Source: a bacterium (GTDB lineage: Bacteria > Calditrichota > Calditrichia > RBG-13-44-9). From it: a DNA stretch of 34,283 nt. Shown here in pieces: positions 7,857 through 16,315 of the stretch. The stretch is taken from assembly GCA_020350205.1 (NCBI GenBank), contig CP070707.1, positions 2,537,904 through 2,572,186 on the forward strand, read 5' to 3'. The stretch's first letter is position 1. The number at the start of each line of letters is the position of its first letter. The position numbers were made by a program, and so were the translations under genes. Below the pieces are notes generated by a model that saw only the letters and a program-made list of their open reading frames with translations, made no database searches and had not been told where the DNA came from.

Positions 7857-9668
7857 ATGATGACCAAATTGCGTGAAATGACGTTTATTTTTATTTGGAT
7901 TCTGGTGATCGCTTTTGTCGGTTTGATGGTGTTCGAATGGGGGATGGACTTTACCGGTTTAAAAAGCCAATCCAATGTGGTAGGGAAAATTAATGGAAAT
8001 AAAGTAACGATACAGGATTTTCAGCAGGCCGTTCAGAATTTATATCTGCAGGAGAGAGAGAGCAGCGGCCAGGAACCGGATGAAGAAAAACTGGCACAAA
8101 TTCGGGATCAGGTTTGGGAACAATATGTACAGCGGGTTCTGTTCAGTGAAGAGATCGAAAAACGAAATATTCGGATCACCGATCAGGAAGTTTTTATGCA
8201 AATCAGTCAAAATCCGCAAAGTCTTCCTCCGGCTATCAGTCAAAATCCTAATTTTATGACCAACGGATCATTTGATATGTCCAAATTCCAACAAGCCCTG
8301 TCCAATCCGCAAATCGACTGGACACCTGTGGAAGCATACATCAGAGAAATTCTTCCCTTTCAGAAACTGCAAAATATTATTACTGCTTCCGTGATGGTAA
8401 CTGAAGAGGAAATCATTGATGATTTCAGGGGTCAGAATCAGAAAGCAGCAATTAAATATCTACATGTTCCGGTATCGGCATTTTTTACCGATTCCGTAAC
8501 GGTGACCGATCAGGAAATAAAGAGTTATTACAACGAAAATAAATCTGAATTTGAGTTAAAAGAACGTCGGCGTCTTAATTATGTTTTATTTTCCAGTGAT
8601 CCTTCCCCGGCCGATTCCCAGAAAATACGTCAGCTGGCCGAAGATGTGAAAGCTGAGGCATTGGCCGGAGAAGATTTTGCTCAACTGGCAGACGAATTTT
8701 CTGAAGATCCCTCAGCGCGCAATAATCACGGGGATCTGGGATACTTTGAACGTGGCAGAATGGTTACAGAATTTTCGGACGCTGCGTTCGCTGCCAAAGA
8801 GGGAGAAATCGTGGGACCGGTTCAGACCAATTTTGGCCTGCACATTATTAAAATTCATGATAAAAAAATCGAAGATGGACAGGAAAAGGTTCATGCTTCA
8901 CACATTCTGTTCAAATTCGCTCCCAGCGCATTAACAATCGAATCGGCTCAGAACCTGGCCAATAATTTCGCCGAAGAAGCCCTGGATGGCGGGTTTAAAA
9001 TAACCGCAGATAATCTGAAATACGAAATTAAACAGACTCCTGAATTTACCCAAACAAATTATATTCCTGGATTCGGCCAGCTGACGGCCGCTGCAGAGTG
9101 GACCTTCCAGGCGGGAGATCAGGAAATTTCCAGAGTTTACCGGACCGGACAAGGGTACGTTGTATTTGAACTGACCGAAATCTTACCGGCAGGATATAAG
9201 CCCTTTGATGAAGTGCGTGAATTATGCAGAAATCGAATTGAACAAGAAAAAAGAAAAGAGCTGGCAAAAGAATATGCCATGGGAGTTCAGGGTAAATTGG
9301 ATTCAAACCAGTCATTATCTGAAATTGCAGCTTCCGATACCACCCGAAAATTAATGCTCGATTCAACAGCTGAATTCACTCGCGTTCAGTCCATTCCGAA
9401 AATCGGACGTGCCACAGAGATCACTGCCGCCGCTTTTACGCTGGAAATTGGTAAGATTTCCCCGATTTTAGAATCGACTCGAGGATTTTATTTTGTCACC
9501 GTCACCCAAAGAACCCCTATTAATGAAGAAGCTTTCAAGGCTCAAAAAGAAAATATCCGAACCCGGCTGTTAAATCAGAAATCACAACGCTTTTTTACAG
9601 AATGGTATGAACAGCTAAAAGAAAAAGCGGATATTGAGGATAATCGATACATGTTTTTTGCATCATAG
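7857..9668 (+). CDS. PpiD/SurA-type membrane-anchored peptidyl-prolyl isomerase
   Basis: A 603-residue periplasmic folding factor. Residues 9-27 form an N-terminal membrane helix, so the protein is anchored facing the periplasm. A SurA_N-type chaperone region follows (about 36-190, starting GKINGNKVTIQDFQQAV). The clearest parvulin domain is at about 235-345 (FAQLADEFSEDPSA, then GPVQTNFGLHIIKI). A second, more divergent parvulin-like block starts near 353 (KVHASHILFKF) and a partial third lies near 500-570 (GKISPILESTRGFYFV). The order resembles PpiD. AGGAG at 7841-7845 supports the ATG pair at 7857/7860. It is a single gene diverging from archease and is followed by a hairpin at 9682-9705. 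Confidence 0.9.
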   Translation: MMTKLREMTFIFIWILVIAFVGLMVFEWGMDFTGLKSQSNVVGKINGNKVTIQDFQQAVQNLYLQERESSGQEPDEEKLAQIRDQVWEQYVQRVLFSEEIEKRNIRITDQEVFMQISQNPQSLPPAISQNPNFMTNGSFDMSKFQQALSNPQIDWTPVEAYIREILPFQKLQNIITASVMVTEEEIIDDFRGQNQKAAIKYLHVPVSAFFTDSVTVTDQEIKSYYNENKSEFELKERRRLNYVLFSSDPSPADSQKIRQLAEDVKAEALAGEDFAQLADEFSEDPSARNNHGDLGYFERGRMVTEFSDAAFAAKEGEIVGPVQTNFGLHIIKIHDKKIEDGQEKVHASHILFKFAPSALTIESAQNLANNFAEEALDGGFKITADNLKYEIKQTPEFTQTNYIPGFGQLTAAAEWTFQAGDQEISRVYRTGQGYVVFELTEILPAGYKPFDEVRELCRNRIEQEKRKELAKEYAMGVQGKLDSNQSLSEIAASDTTRKLMLDSTAEFTRVQSIPKIGRATEITAAAFTLEIGKISPILESTRGFYFVTVTQRTPINEEAFKAQKENIRTRLLNQKSQRFFTEWYEQLKEKADIEDNRYMFFAS

Positions 9669-9681
9669 ATATATAAACCGC

Positions 9682-9705
9682 GGAGTCGCTCTCCGGAGTG
9701 ACTCC
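9682..9705 (+). terminator. Probable terminator after the PpiD-type gene
   Basis: GGAGTCGCTC (9682-9691) pairs with GAGTGACTCC (9696-9705), ten base pairs with one G-U, around the tetraloop TCCG. The following tract (TTAAGTTCT) is only weakly U-rich, so termination may be partial and allow read-through into the glycosyltransferase gene 45 bases on. Confidence 0.55.
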
Positions 9706-9749
9706 TTAAGTTCTGTCAATATTCCTTCCCTGCTTAACCTTATTAAGAA

Positions 9750-10658
9750 ATGATCAAACACTCACCACACTCATTTTTGTTTTATCATCCCGGCGCACTT
9801 GGAGACAATGTCCTGACCTGGCCCATCGTTGCAGCCATGCGACTATCTTATCCAGATTATCATTTTATCGGTTTAGGGAAACCGGAAATCGTAAAATTAG
9901 CACAACATCTCGGATTACTCGATAGCACAATCGATCAGGAATCTCCTGAGCTTCTTTCATTCTGGTCAGGAAAATCAATACCCAAAATTTTATCTACGGT
10001 TGGGGGCGCTATCATCTGGTTAAACGACCCGGATCCCAGTATAAGTCTGCTGAGAACAATTTGCAGCTTACCGGTCGTACAGATATCCCGGAAATCAAAC
10101 CAGACAAGACCAATGACCCAATTTTACTGGCAACAGGTCAGCAAATACTATAACATTCGCCAGCCTCATCAGATCACCTACGATCGCCCCAATCCAAACA
10201 TCTTACAGCGATATATTCTCATCCATCCCGGAAGCGGGAGTTCTGAAAAGAATTATCCGATCTCCTATTATGTTCAAATTGCCCGTGAGATCAGTAAACA
10301 TACCAAACATGAAATAGCTTTTGTTTTAGGACCTGCGGAATACGCACGAAGATTAGAAATTGAGTTAAGGGATTTCCTGACATTCAAGCCACTCAATCTA
10401 TCCGGTCTTTTAACATTGTTGCAACAAACGATCCTTTTAATCGGAAATGATTCTGGCGTCAGTCACCTGGCCGGATTTACAGGAGTTCCAACATTAGCTC
10501 TCTATAAACAGACCAATTCAAATATTTGGGGAATCAAAGGAAAGCTGACGATAACTATTGACATCCCACATCTCGAAGACTCTTTTAATGAAGTTATATA
10601 TCAAGTAAAATATTTTTTCAAATATGGGAATTTTAAAGAGATAGATGCGAAAAAATAA
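9750..10658 (+). CDS. GT9 family (heptosyltransferase-like) glycosyltransferase
   Basis: A 302-residue GT-B fold enzyme of family 9, the family of ADP-heptose:LPS heptosyltransferases. The N-terminal GALGDNVLTWPIVAAMR block is the usual start of the family. The C-terminal half carries the donor-binding signatures HPGSGSSEKNYP and IGNDSGVSHLAGFTGVPTLALY. It is slightly shorter than the usual 330-350 residues. It overlaps the next gene by 14 bases, so the pair is translationally coupled. The likely role is adding a sugar to lipopolysaccharide core or another surface glycan; donor and acceptor are not readable. No clear Shine-Dalgarno precedes the ATG at 9750. Confidence 0.88.
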   Translation: MIKHSPHSFLFYHPGALGDNVLTWPIVAAMRLSYPDYHFIGLGKPEIVKLAQHLGLLDSTIDQESPELLSFWSGKSIPKILSTVGGAIIWLNDPDPSISLLRTICSLPVVQISRKSNQTRPMTQFYWQQVSKYYNIRQPHQITYDRPNPNILQRYILIHPGSGSSEKNYPISYYVQIAREISKHTKHEIAFVLGPAEYARRLEIELRDFLTFKPLNLSGLLTLLQQTILLIGNDSGVSHLAGFTGVPTLALYKQTNSNIWGIKGKLTITIDIPHLEDSFNEVIYQVKYFFKYGNFKEIDAKK

Positions 10659-11271
10659 TGAAAGAAAAAAAATCGTCTTACTCGGCATGTCCTATGCTCG
10701 GCAGTGGCGGCTGCACATACCAAATCACATAGAATTTCTCAATAAAGGTGTTGAGGGTGACATTACGGATCGAATGGTCGAGAGATTCGATTCAGATGTC
10801 CTGCAGCAAAAACCCGATTATGTAATCATATGGGGTTTCAGCAACGATATTACCACCGGTATCCGATCTCACATCGAAGACACTTTACGTAATATACAAA
10901 AAAATTTCACAGTGATGGTAGATATGGCAATGAGACAGGATATTGTTCCCATACTGGCTACCCAGATTACAATTTCTTATCGTAAAAATTTATGGGAATG
11001 GTGCCTGATTCCAATGGGCCGGATATTAAGAAAAAAGAGTTATACTGATTTTACTAACCACCATATTAAAAGAATGAATGACTGGCTAAGGGAATATGCC
11101 AGAAGACAGGATTTACCGTTACTTGATCTGGAACCCATATTGACAAACCGCTGGGGATTTAGAAAATGGCGATTTACACAGCAGGATGGCAGTCATGTGA
11201 GTGAGGCAGGTTATCAAAAATTAGAAAAATTTACCCTGACTTTGTTAAGGGATCTAAAAATAACCAAATAA
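10645..11271 (+). CDS. SGNH/GDSL-type hydrolase
   Basis: A 208-residue protein with the block pattern of SGNH hydrolases (esterases, acyl- or acetyl-hydrolases). The block I nucleophile is probably S16 in LLGMSYARQW, in a GxS context instead of GDS. The block III Asn is N67 in IIWGFSNDI, and the block V dyad is D181 and H184 in QDGSHVSEAGY. There is no signal peptide, so it should act in the cytoplasm. The ATG overlaps the end of the glycosyltransferase gene by 14 bases and AAAGAG lies just before it. Coupling to GT9 suggests it trims or edits an acyl or acetyl group on the same surface glycan or lipid, which is inference. The variant GMSY block lowers certainty about activity. Confidence 0.72.
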   Translation: MRKNNERKKIVLLGMSYARQWRLHIPNHIEFLNKGVEGDITDRMVERFDSDVLQQKPDYVIIWGFSNDITTGIRSHIEDTLRNIQKNFTVMVDMAMRQDIVPILATQITISYRKNLWEWCLIPMGRILRKKSYTDFTNHHIKRMNDWLREYARRQDLPLLDLEPILTNRWGFRKWRFTQQDGSHVSEAGYQKLEKFTLTLLRDLKITK

Positions 11272-11359
11272 TACTTTCAATGAAAAATAAAACGGGAAGC
11301 AGGTGACATAAACCAAATAAAATATAAATTTATTTTTTTTCAATATCTTGAATATGAAA

Positions 11360-11399
11360 CCCCCTGCCTCTTCCCCCAATTTTGGTGAGAGACAGGGGG
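11360..11399 (-). terminator. Terminator hairpin between convergent genes
   Basis: CCCCCTGCCTCT (11360-11371) pairs with AGAGACAGGGGG (11388-11399), twelve base pairs with one wobble. Read on the minus strand the hairpin is followed by UUUC, so it most likely ends the beta-helix protein gene (11441-13096). It may also stop plus-strand transcripts from the SGNH gene, although no U tract follows in that direction. Confidence 0.7.
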
Positions 11400-11440
11400 C
11401 GGGGGTAGAAAGCAGTCAGTGAAGACCGCCTATACCCAAA

Positions 11441-13096
11441 TTACTTCACAAGAATCATCTTTTTAACCTGCATGATCTCTGCAGTTTTTAATTGTATGAG
11501 ATATACACCTCCCGCTCTTTGATTCGCATTCCACTGAACCTTATGTACCCCGGCACTCATCTCTTCAGAAATCAGGGTTTCCACCTCTCTACCCTGAACA
11601 TCAAAAATGCGCAGCTCAACCAGGGTGGGTTTATCCAGACTGAAAGAAATTGAGGTCGTGGGATTAAAGGGATTTGGATAATTCTGGAACAGTTCAACGG
11701 CATCCGGGACTATTTCAAGCTCCGGCGAGATCCCCATTACCTTTTCTGGAGTCAAACTCGCACTCCAGGAGCATGCACACGGGCCGCCGTAAGCACCCAC
11801 ATCATTTCTAACAGTTCCCCAGGCAGGATGCAAAGCATAACCCGGTCTTTCCGGGTCTTCCGGATCAAAATATTCTTCGTGAGGATTTCCGGCATCAATA
11901 CAAGGCGAATCTTCACAAAGATAGCAACTATTAGGTTCAAAGAAATTTGGATCACTATCAAAATTAAATGTATTGGGGACATCGGCCCATCCACCCTGAA
12001 TATCTGAATAAGTGACATCGATGGCACCGGAAGCTCCAATCTGGTCACTTGCAACGCCAGCCTGATTTTCCCAGATGATACTATTCATAATCTTGGTATT
12101 TATATTTAAAGAATAAATACCACCGCCATATAGGGTTGTATAATTATGAAGGATAGTACAGTTAATGAGTTCCGGCTGAATTCGCGGGGAAGTATCTGCT
12201 TTAGGTATAAAATCTAACATAGAATTCATGGATATTTCTTCCGAGAGTTCAGGCAATACTGAGCTTCCCTCAACATCATTAATCGGGTCTTGACCTAAGC
12301 CAGCACCATGTTGCATCAGGAAGGCGCCACCACCGATTTCTGCCCAGTTTCGATCGAAAATATTGTTATGGAATTTTGCGCCTGCATTTATGACTGCGAT
12401 TCCACCCCCTGCTCTACTACTATTTTCCCTGAAACAGTTATTCTCTGCCAAAATGTTCACATTACCTACAATGCACAAGCCCCCACCAAAGCTGGTCTTC
12501 TGACCACTTGCCTGATTCATGAAAAACTGATTACACTGTAATAGTAATGGCTCCCTTACAGTCTGCTTCAGGTTATTCACAATAAACATACCAGATCCCA
12601 TAACGATGTATGGATGAGATACACAATTCATCTCAATACGATTTTGTAATATCGAAGGAGATGAATCAATACAAAGAATGGCCCCGCCTGCTTTAACCAG
12701 GCCATCAAAAAGAAGTGTACCCAGACCACCTCGGAGTGTAAAGCCCATCAGCACAGATCGATGATCTTCTCCTCCCGTGAAAGTAACCAGAGACCTGTTT
12801 TCTGGTTTGTCTGCTCTGGGGCTACTAATGATGGTTTTAGATATATGTCCTTCCTCGCCATCCAGCCAGACATAACTGGCTACTGTAATGCGTTTACCAT
12901 AGAACTGGATACATTCGTAGTAAATTCCGTCACTGACCAAAATAACATCGCCATCAAAACTTTCATCGATAGCCCTCTGAATGGTCGGATACTCCTCCGG
13001 TACATATAAAATCTCGCCGAACGCTGCAGAATACAACATCATGCTTATGACAAAAAGTACACTGCAAAGTGTCTTCATGAAATTCGCGGCTTTCAT
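11441..13096 (-). CDS. Secreted parallel beta-helix protein with type IX secretion sorting domain
   Basis: A 551-residue exported surface or extracellular protein. Residues 1-27 form a signal peptide (hydrophobic FVISMMLYSAAFG). The YPTIQRAIDESFDGDVILVSDG segment near 33-55 is the classic start of right-handed beta-helix (pectate-lyase-like) proteins. It is followed by a long region of short Gly/Asn/Ile-rich rungs and closes with the Cys-containing SPCIDAGNP motif near 395. The last 85 residues (467-551) are a type A T9SS sorting domain: QNYPNPFNPTTSISFSL, then LRIFDVQGREVETL, then GVYLIQL near the end. It should cross the outer membrane by the type IX system and be attached or released at the surface. 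The function is probably adhesion or carbohydrate binding; no catalytic residues can be named. Confidence 0.93.
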   Translation of the reverse strand: MKAANFMKTLCSVLFVISMMLYSAAFGEILYVPEEYPTIQRAIDESFDGDVILVSDGIYYECIQFYGKRITVASYVWLDGEEGHISKTIISSPRADKPENRSLVTFTGGEDHRSVLMGFTLRGGLGTLLFDGLVKAGGAILCIDSSPSILQNRIEMNCVSHPYIVMGSGMFIVNNLKQTVREPLLLQCNQFFMNQASGQKTSFGGGLCIVGNVNILAENNCFRENSSRAGGGIAVINAGAKFHNNIFDRNWAEIGGGAFLMQHGAGLGQDPINDVEGSSVLPELSEEISMNSMLDFIPKADTSPRIQPELINCTILHNYTTLYGGGIYSLNINTKIMNSIIWENQAGVASDQIGASGAIDVTYSDIQGGWADVPNTFNFDSDPNFFEPNSCYLCEDSPCIDAGNPHEEYFDPEDPERPGYALHPAWGTVRNDVGAYGGPCACSWSASLTPEKVMGISPELEIVPDAVELFQNYPNPFNPTTSISFSLDKPTLVELRIFDVQGREVETLISEEMSAGVHKVQWNANQRAGGVYLIQLKTAEIMQVKKMILVK

Positions 13097-13248
13097 GATA
13101 CCCCCTGAATTTTTTGTTTTACTTTTTTATTCTCATGCCTCTCATTATTCAAGCTTTCTTCGAATAACTTGAGGACGAAAAATGATAAAGACCCAGAGAC
13201 CTTCAGCGCATCAGCCGCAAATATTTTTACCCATTGTATAATTTTGAG

Positions 13249-13356
13249 ATTTTAGCTAAAATAAAACGGTCCGTTAGGAAATCTTTGACTATTCCTGACG
13301 CGACGTCCGGGCTGCCAGTGATATCTCCTCGCCGAGAGTACTGGCGGCCTTTTTTT
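13249..13356 (+). ncRNA. Candidate small RNA with intrinsic terminator
   Basis: The plus strand has a perfect -10 hexamer TATAAT at 13237-13242 (no good -35 box). A first hairpin pairs GTTAGGAA (13274-13281) with TTCCTGAC (13292-13299, one wobble). A strong terminator follows at 13310-13356. No plus-strand gene follows, and the next coding sequences on both sides are on the minus strand, so the terminator needs another transcript to act on. A free-standing RNA of about 108 bases explains this. I do not recognise a known RNA family. The weak -35 region is the main doubt. Confidence 0.4.
13310..13356 (+). terminator. Strong plus-strand intrinsic terminator without an upstream gene
   Basis: GGCTGCCAGT (13310-13319) pairs with ACTGGCGGCC (13340-13349), ten pairs with one wobble. 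An inner TCTC/GAGA pairing lies within the loop. Seven U residues follow at 13350-13356. The form is a textbook factor-independent terminator. Confidence 0.75.
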
Positions 13357-13379
13357 AACACTAAATCTCCTGCTGCTGA

Positions 13380-13488
13380 TACACTGTCCAACGGTATTCT
13401 CCGGTCTCAGGGGATTGAGATTCACCTGCCCGGGGTTCAAGATCAGGAAAAGAAGTATTCAGGTTTACTTGATAAACCGGTAAACTAA
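13380..13488 (+). pseudogene. Possible SecD-like fragment
   Basis: An open frame ending at the TAA at 13486-13488 encodes a short stretch, QGIEIHLPGVQDQEK. It resembles the conserved SecD segment in which Q-G-x-x-I-x-V-x-LPGV-x-D-P-E appears. Only about 25 residues resemble SecD, there is no start signal, and the terminator at 13310-13356 lies just upstream. If real, it is a decayed remnant and not a working gene. Confidence 0.2.
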
Positions 13489-13567
13489 AATCAACTTATA
13501 TCCTGAGACGGAAATCTTGAGGGAATGCCTAATTTTATATACTGGAGGACCGGGCATGAGATCCGGA

Positions 13568-14557
13568 TTAGTCAGGTGCTTTCAGTTCCAGTTGAGCAAT
13601 GTACCCGCCTGCACCGACTGTCCAGACGAGGCCGGGCTTTCTAAAACAGGACGCATACAGTGGCGAAGCACATATCTCTTCTTGCCAGGTTGCACCACCG
13701 TCATTTGTCCACAGCAGTATGCCCTGAAGTTCCGAGTTTTCATAAAATACCCCGGCACAACAACCAAAATATGGATTGCAAAATTTAACCGAATTCAGCC
13801 AGATTGGGCGATGACTGTAAATTTCTTGCCAGGATTGTCCCCGGTTAGCCGTGTAATAGATTGCAGCATCATCTCCAACCACCCAGCCATGTAAGGAATC
13901 CTGAAAAAAAATGGAATAGAGGCAGGATCGGGTTGGTAGTTCTGATAATTCCCAGGTGTTCCCCCCATCCTTTGTATAGAATAAAGATGATCCCCCGACT
14001 GCCCATCCCTCGGAAGGATTAAAAAAATACAGACCGTAGAAAACATGTTCTCTGGAATGCAATTTTACTTCCCAGGATTGTCCCCCATTTTGGGTCGCCA
14101 GAATGTAATAACTTCCAGCAATCCAGCCATGCAGAGAATCCAAAAAAACCACATCATAAAATGTGTCTGAGGTTGGACATTCCTGCACAATCCATTTTTG
14201 GCCCCCATTTTGAGTCCGTAATATCAGGCCCCCTTCGCCCACAATCCAACCCGATTTTTCATCGGTAAAGGTAAGTGCATGAAGAACCGGATAATTTTCA
14301 ATAGTCTGAGAATCCCAGGATTTTCCACCATTTTGCGTATGCCAGACAATACCCGAATCTCCCACAGCCCATCCGTATTCCTGCTCATTAAAACAAATAT
14401 CGATTAGAGTGTTAGACGAATTCATCGGACTGGGATGAAACCAGGTCGATTGTGCTCTTGAAAAATGATTCCCCCAAAAACCGATCATCCCCAAGACAAG
14501 AATAAAATACCACAGATTATTAATTTGCCTGACCTCCTTTCGTTTAATGTGATACAT
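13568..14557 (-). CDS. Exported YCF48/BNR-type beta-propeller protein
   Basis: A 329-residue exported protein made almost wholly of propeller blades of the YCF48 (photosystem II stability factor-like) type. The unit GWAVGxxGxIxxTxNGGxxW recurs about six times, for example GWAVGDSGIVWHTQNGGKSW, GWIVGEGGLILRTQNGGQKW and GWVVGDDAAIYYTANRGQSW. A signal peptide covers roughly residues 14-36 (ending SRAQ). GGAG nine bases upstream supports the ATG at 14557. Unlike its neighbour at 11441-13096 it has no T9SS tail, so it may stay in the periplasm or rely on another route. Such proteins are common in FCB genomes and usually lack known function; an assembly or binding scaffold is likely. Confidence 0.88.
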   Translation of the reverse strand: MYHIKRKEVRQINNLWYFILVLGMIGFWGNHFSRAQSTWFHPSPMNSSNTLIDICFNEQEYGWAVGDSGIVWHTQNGGKSWDSQTIENYPVLHALTFTDEKSGWIVGEGGLILRTQNGGQKWIVQECPTSDTFYDVVFLDSLHGWIAGSYYILATQNGGQSWEVKLHSREHVFYGLYFFNPSEGWAVGGSSLFYTKDGGNTWELSELPTRSCLYSIFFQDSLHGWVVGDDAAIYYTANRGQSWQEIYSHRPIWLNSVKFCNPYFGCCAGVFYENSELQGILLWTNDGGATWQEEICASPLYASCFRKPGLVWTVGAGGYIAQLELKAPD

Positions 14558-15068
14558 CTCTAATTCTCCTCACCTTTCACCAAGAAAGTCTAAAAACATT
14601 TCTTATCCTCATAAAATTTGGGTACTATTTATTTCTTCGGTTTATTCCCATAATCCTCAGAAACATCTTCAATTAGAATATATAGGTTTTTTTTGCCTTT
14701 CTCTATCACATATGTTTCAAATACTATCACATATGTTGCATTTTACTGTTTTTTTGCTTCGTCAAAATAAGAATTATTTCACAATAACTGCCAAATTATT
14801 TCGTATCAACTATAAAATATGAGCTTCAAAATCCGTTTTTGGAATTTTCAATAGGTGGATTTGAGCAATACAATGTTTAGGCAAATACCAATGTGACAGA
14901 AAAATTTTCCTGTCTCAGATCAATTTAGCAGGTGTAAGAATTTTCCTCTTCCCTGCATAAGATAATTTACAAAAAATTAGTGAATTGTCAAGCTTAATCT
15001 GGTAGGTACGGTATTTTTATACAGTTTGATAATAAATATAGCGTAAATATGCATATATACGGAAGAAT
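14558..15068. other. 511-base AT-rich gap upstream of the propeller gene
   Basis: No coding region is supported. The gap lies between the start of the propeller gene and the end of mltG, so it should hold the propeller gene promoter. The one clear structure is the pair of direct repeats at 14703-14737. I see no convincing sigma54 element and no confident housekeeping promoter. Confidence 0.5.
14703..14737. promoter_or_regulatory. Pair of 14-base direct repeats spaced two helical turns apart
   Basis: CTATCACATATGTT occurs at 14703-14716 and again, perfectly, at 14724-14737, a 21-base period. Each copy contains the palindrome ACATATGT. Identical palindromic sites on the same face of the helix are typical of a tandem operator for a dimeric regulator. 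They lie about 150-180 bases upstream of the propeller gene start. The regulator is unknown. Confidence 0.5.
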
Positions 15069-16187
15069 CTATTTCCCTTTTTGTCTCTCTTTCCGTCTTA
15101 CTTCACGGCGAATTCGGTCGAACTTGGACTTCCACTGCGCATGCTCGGCAGCAGTCTGTGAAAAGTGATGGCCACCATCACCACTGGCCACAAAATACAT
15201 ATAGCGGGTCTGCTCTGGAAATATGGCCGCCAAAACCGAAAGTCTACCCGGATTACTAATCGGACCCGGCGGCAAACCCCGGTATTTATAAGTGTTATAA
15301 GGAGAATCTATTTCCAGATCTGCATTCAGGAGGCGACGTGGTGGTCCGGGAATAATATATTGGATGGTGGGATCTGCCGCCAGATGCCAGCCACGCCGTA
15401 AACGGTTATGATAAACTGAACTCACCAGAGCACGTTCCGAATCGACCACAACTTCGCCTTCAACAATAGAAGCCAAGGTGAGAATCTGATGCCGATTCAT
15501 TTTTAAATGAGTCATTTGATTTTGTACACTATCAGCCTCAAAGATGGAGAACATTCCTGCGAGTAGGGTCAGAATGATATCCTCCTCATCCATCTCATAA
15601 GTAAAAAAATAAGTTTCCGGGAGAAGGTATCCTTCCAGAGAGTTAGCCTCGATACCAACCCGATGACAGAAAGCAGAATCATTCACAAAACTCATGAAGT
15701 AAGCAGAATCAATATGAAGCTTCTGAAATAGAATTTGAGCCATTTCGCTGGCTAATAAACCTTCAGGTAGGGTAACTTTAATGTTTGCTAATTTGGGTTG
15801 AGTCAGGTATAGCAATAGATGCCAGGGGTGCATTCCTTCCGGTACTAAAAATAGTCCTGCTTGCAATTTATTCTGATACCCAGATATTTTCCCAATCAGG
15901 ATAAACCAGTCCACCGAATGTAACAAATCTTCCGTTTCAAGAATTTGGGCTATCTGTCGAAGGGATGAACCTTTGGGTATAAGCACTGTTTTGTTCACAG
16001 CATCCTGATATACGTCTTCATGGTAGGTTGGAAAAGCGTAATTATATATGACAATTACCAGAGACAGGAATAGTCCTAATATGACAATATACCAGTACTT
16101 TCTCACATAGAATGTCCCCGTCTTTAGAAACAGATATCCCCCAAAAACCAGACGCGAAATTAACAGCCTAATACCCGATAAATCCAT
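15069..16187 (-). CDS. mltG: Endolytic murein transglycosylase MltG
   Basis: A 372-residue inner-membrane lytic transglycosylase that cuts nascent peptidoglycan glycan strands. Residues 32-50 form a single membrane helix after a short basic cytoplasmic tail. A LysM-like region (about 62-135, KTVLIPKGSSLRQIAQIL) precedes the YceG catalytic domain. The catalytic glutamate is E243 in TLASIVEGE. The family blocks YHNRLRRGWHLAADPTIQY and SPYNTYKYRGLPPGPISNPG are intact. Length is close to the usual 330-370. It follows the TrpD-like gene by 128 bases on the same strand and may be co-transcribed. In many bacteria mltG is paired with ruvX or tmk, which are absent here. Confidence 0.95.
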   Translation of the reverse strand: MDLSGIRLLISRLVFGGYLFLKTGTFYVRKYWYIVILGLFLSLVIVIYNYAFPTYHEDVYQDAVNKTVLIPKGSSLRQIAQILETEDLLHSVDWFILIGKISGYQNKLQAGLFLVPEGMHPWHLLLYLTQPKLANIKVTLPEGLLASEMAQILFQKLHIDSAYFMSFVNDSAFCHRVGIEANSLEGYLLPETYFFTYEMDEEDIILTLLAGMFSIFEADSVQNQMTHLKMNRHQILTLASIVEGEVVVDSERALVSSVYHNRLRRGWHLAADPTIQYIIPGPPRRLLNADLEIDSPYNTYKYRGLPPGPISNPGRLSVLAAIFPEQTRYMYFVASGDGGHHFSQTAAEHAQWKSKFDRIRREVRRKERQKGK

Positions 16188-16315
16188 AATTTAAATTTTC
16201 AATTTCAAAAAACAGCAATATTAATGATGTTGATTATTAATTTTCGGCAGAATTATGCTTTTGCTTGAATTGAACGTCAAGTTCAGTAGATATTTGAGAA
16301 TCCAGCGAAATACGC

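Noticed and set aside
13234..13488. 84-codon plus-strand open frame across the candidate small RNA
   Set aside because: It would start inside the -10 region and runs through the terminator. Only its end has protein-like text (SecD-like), so it was not called as a gene.
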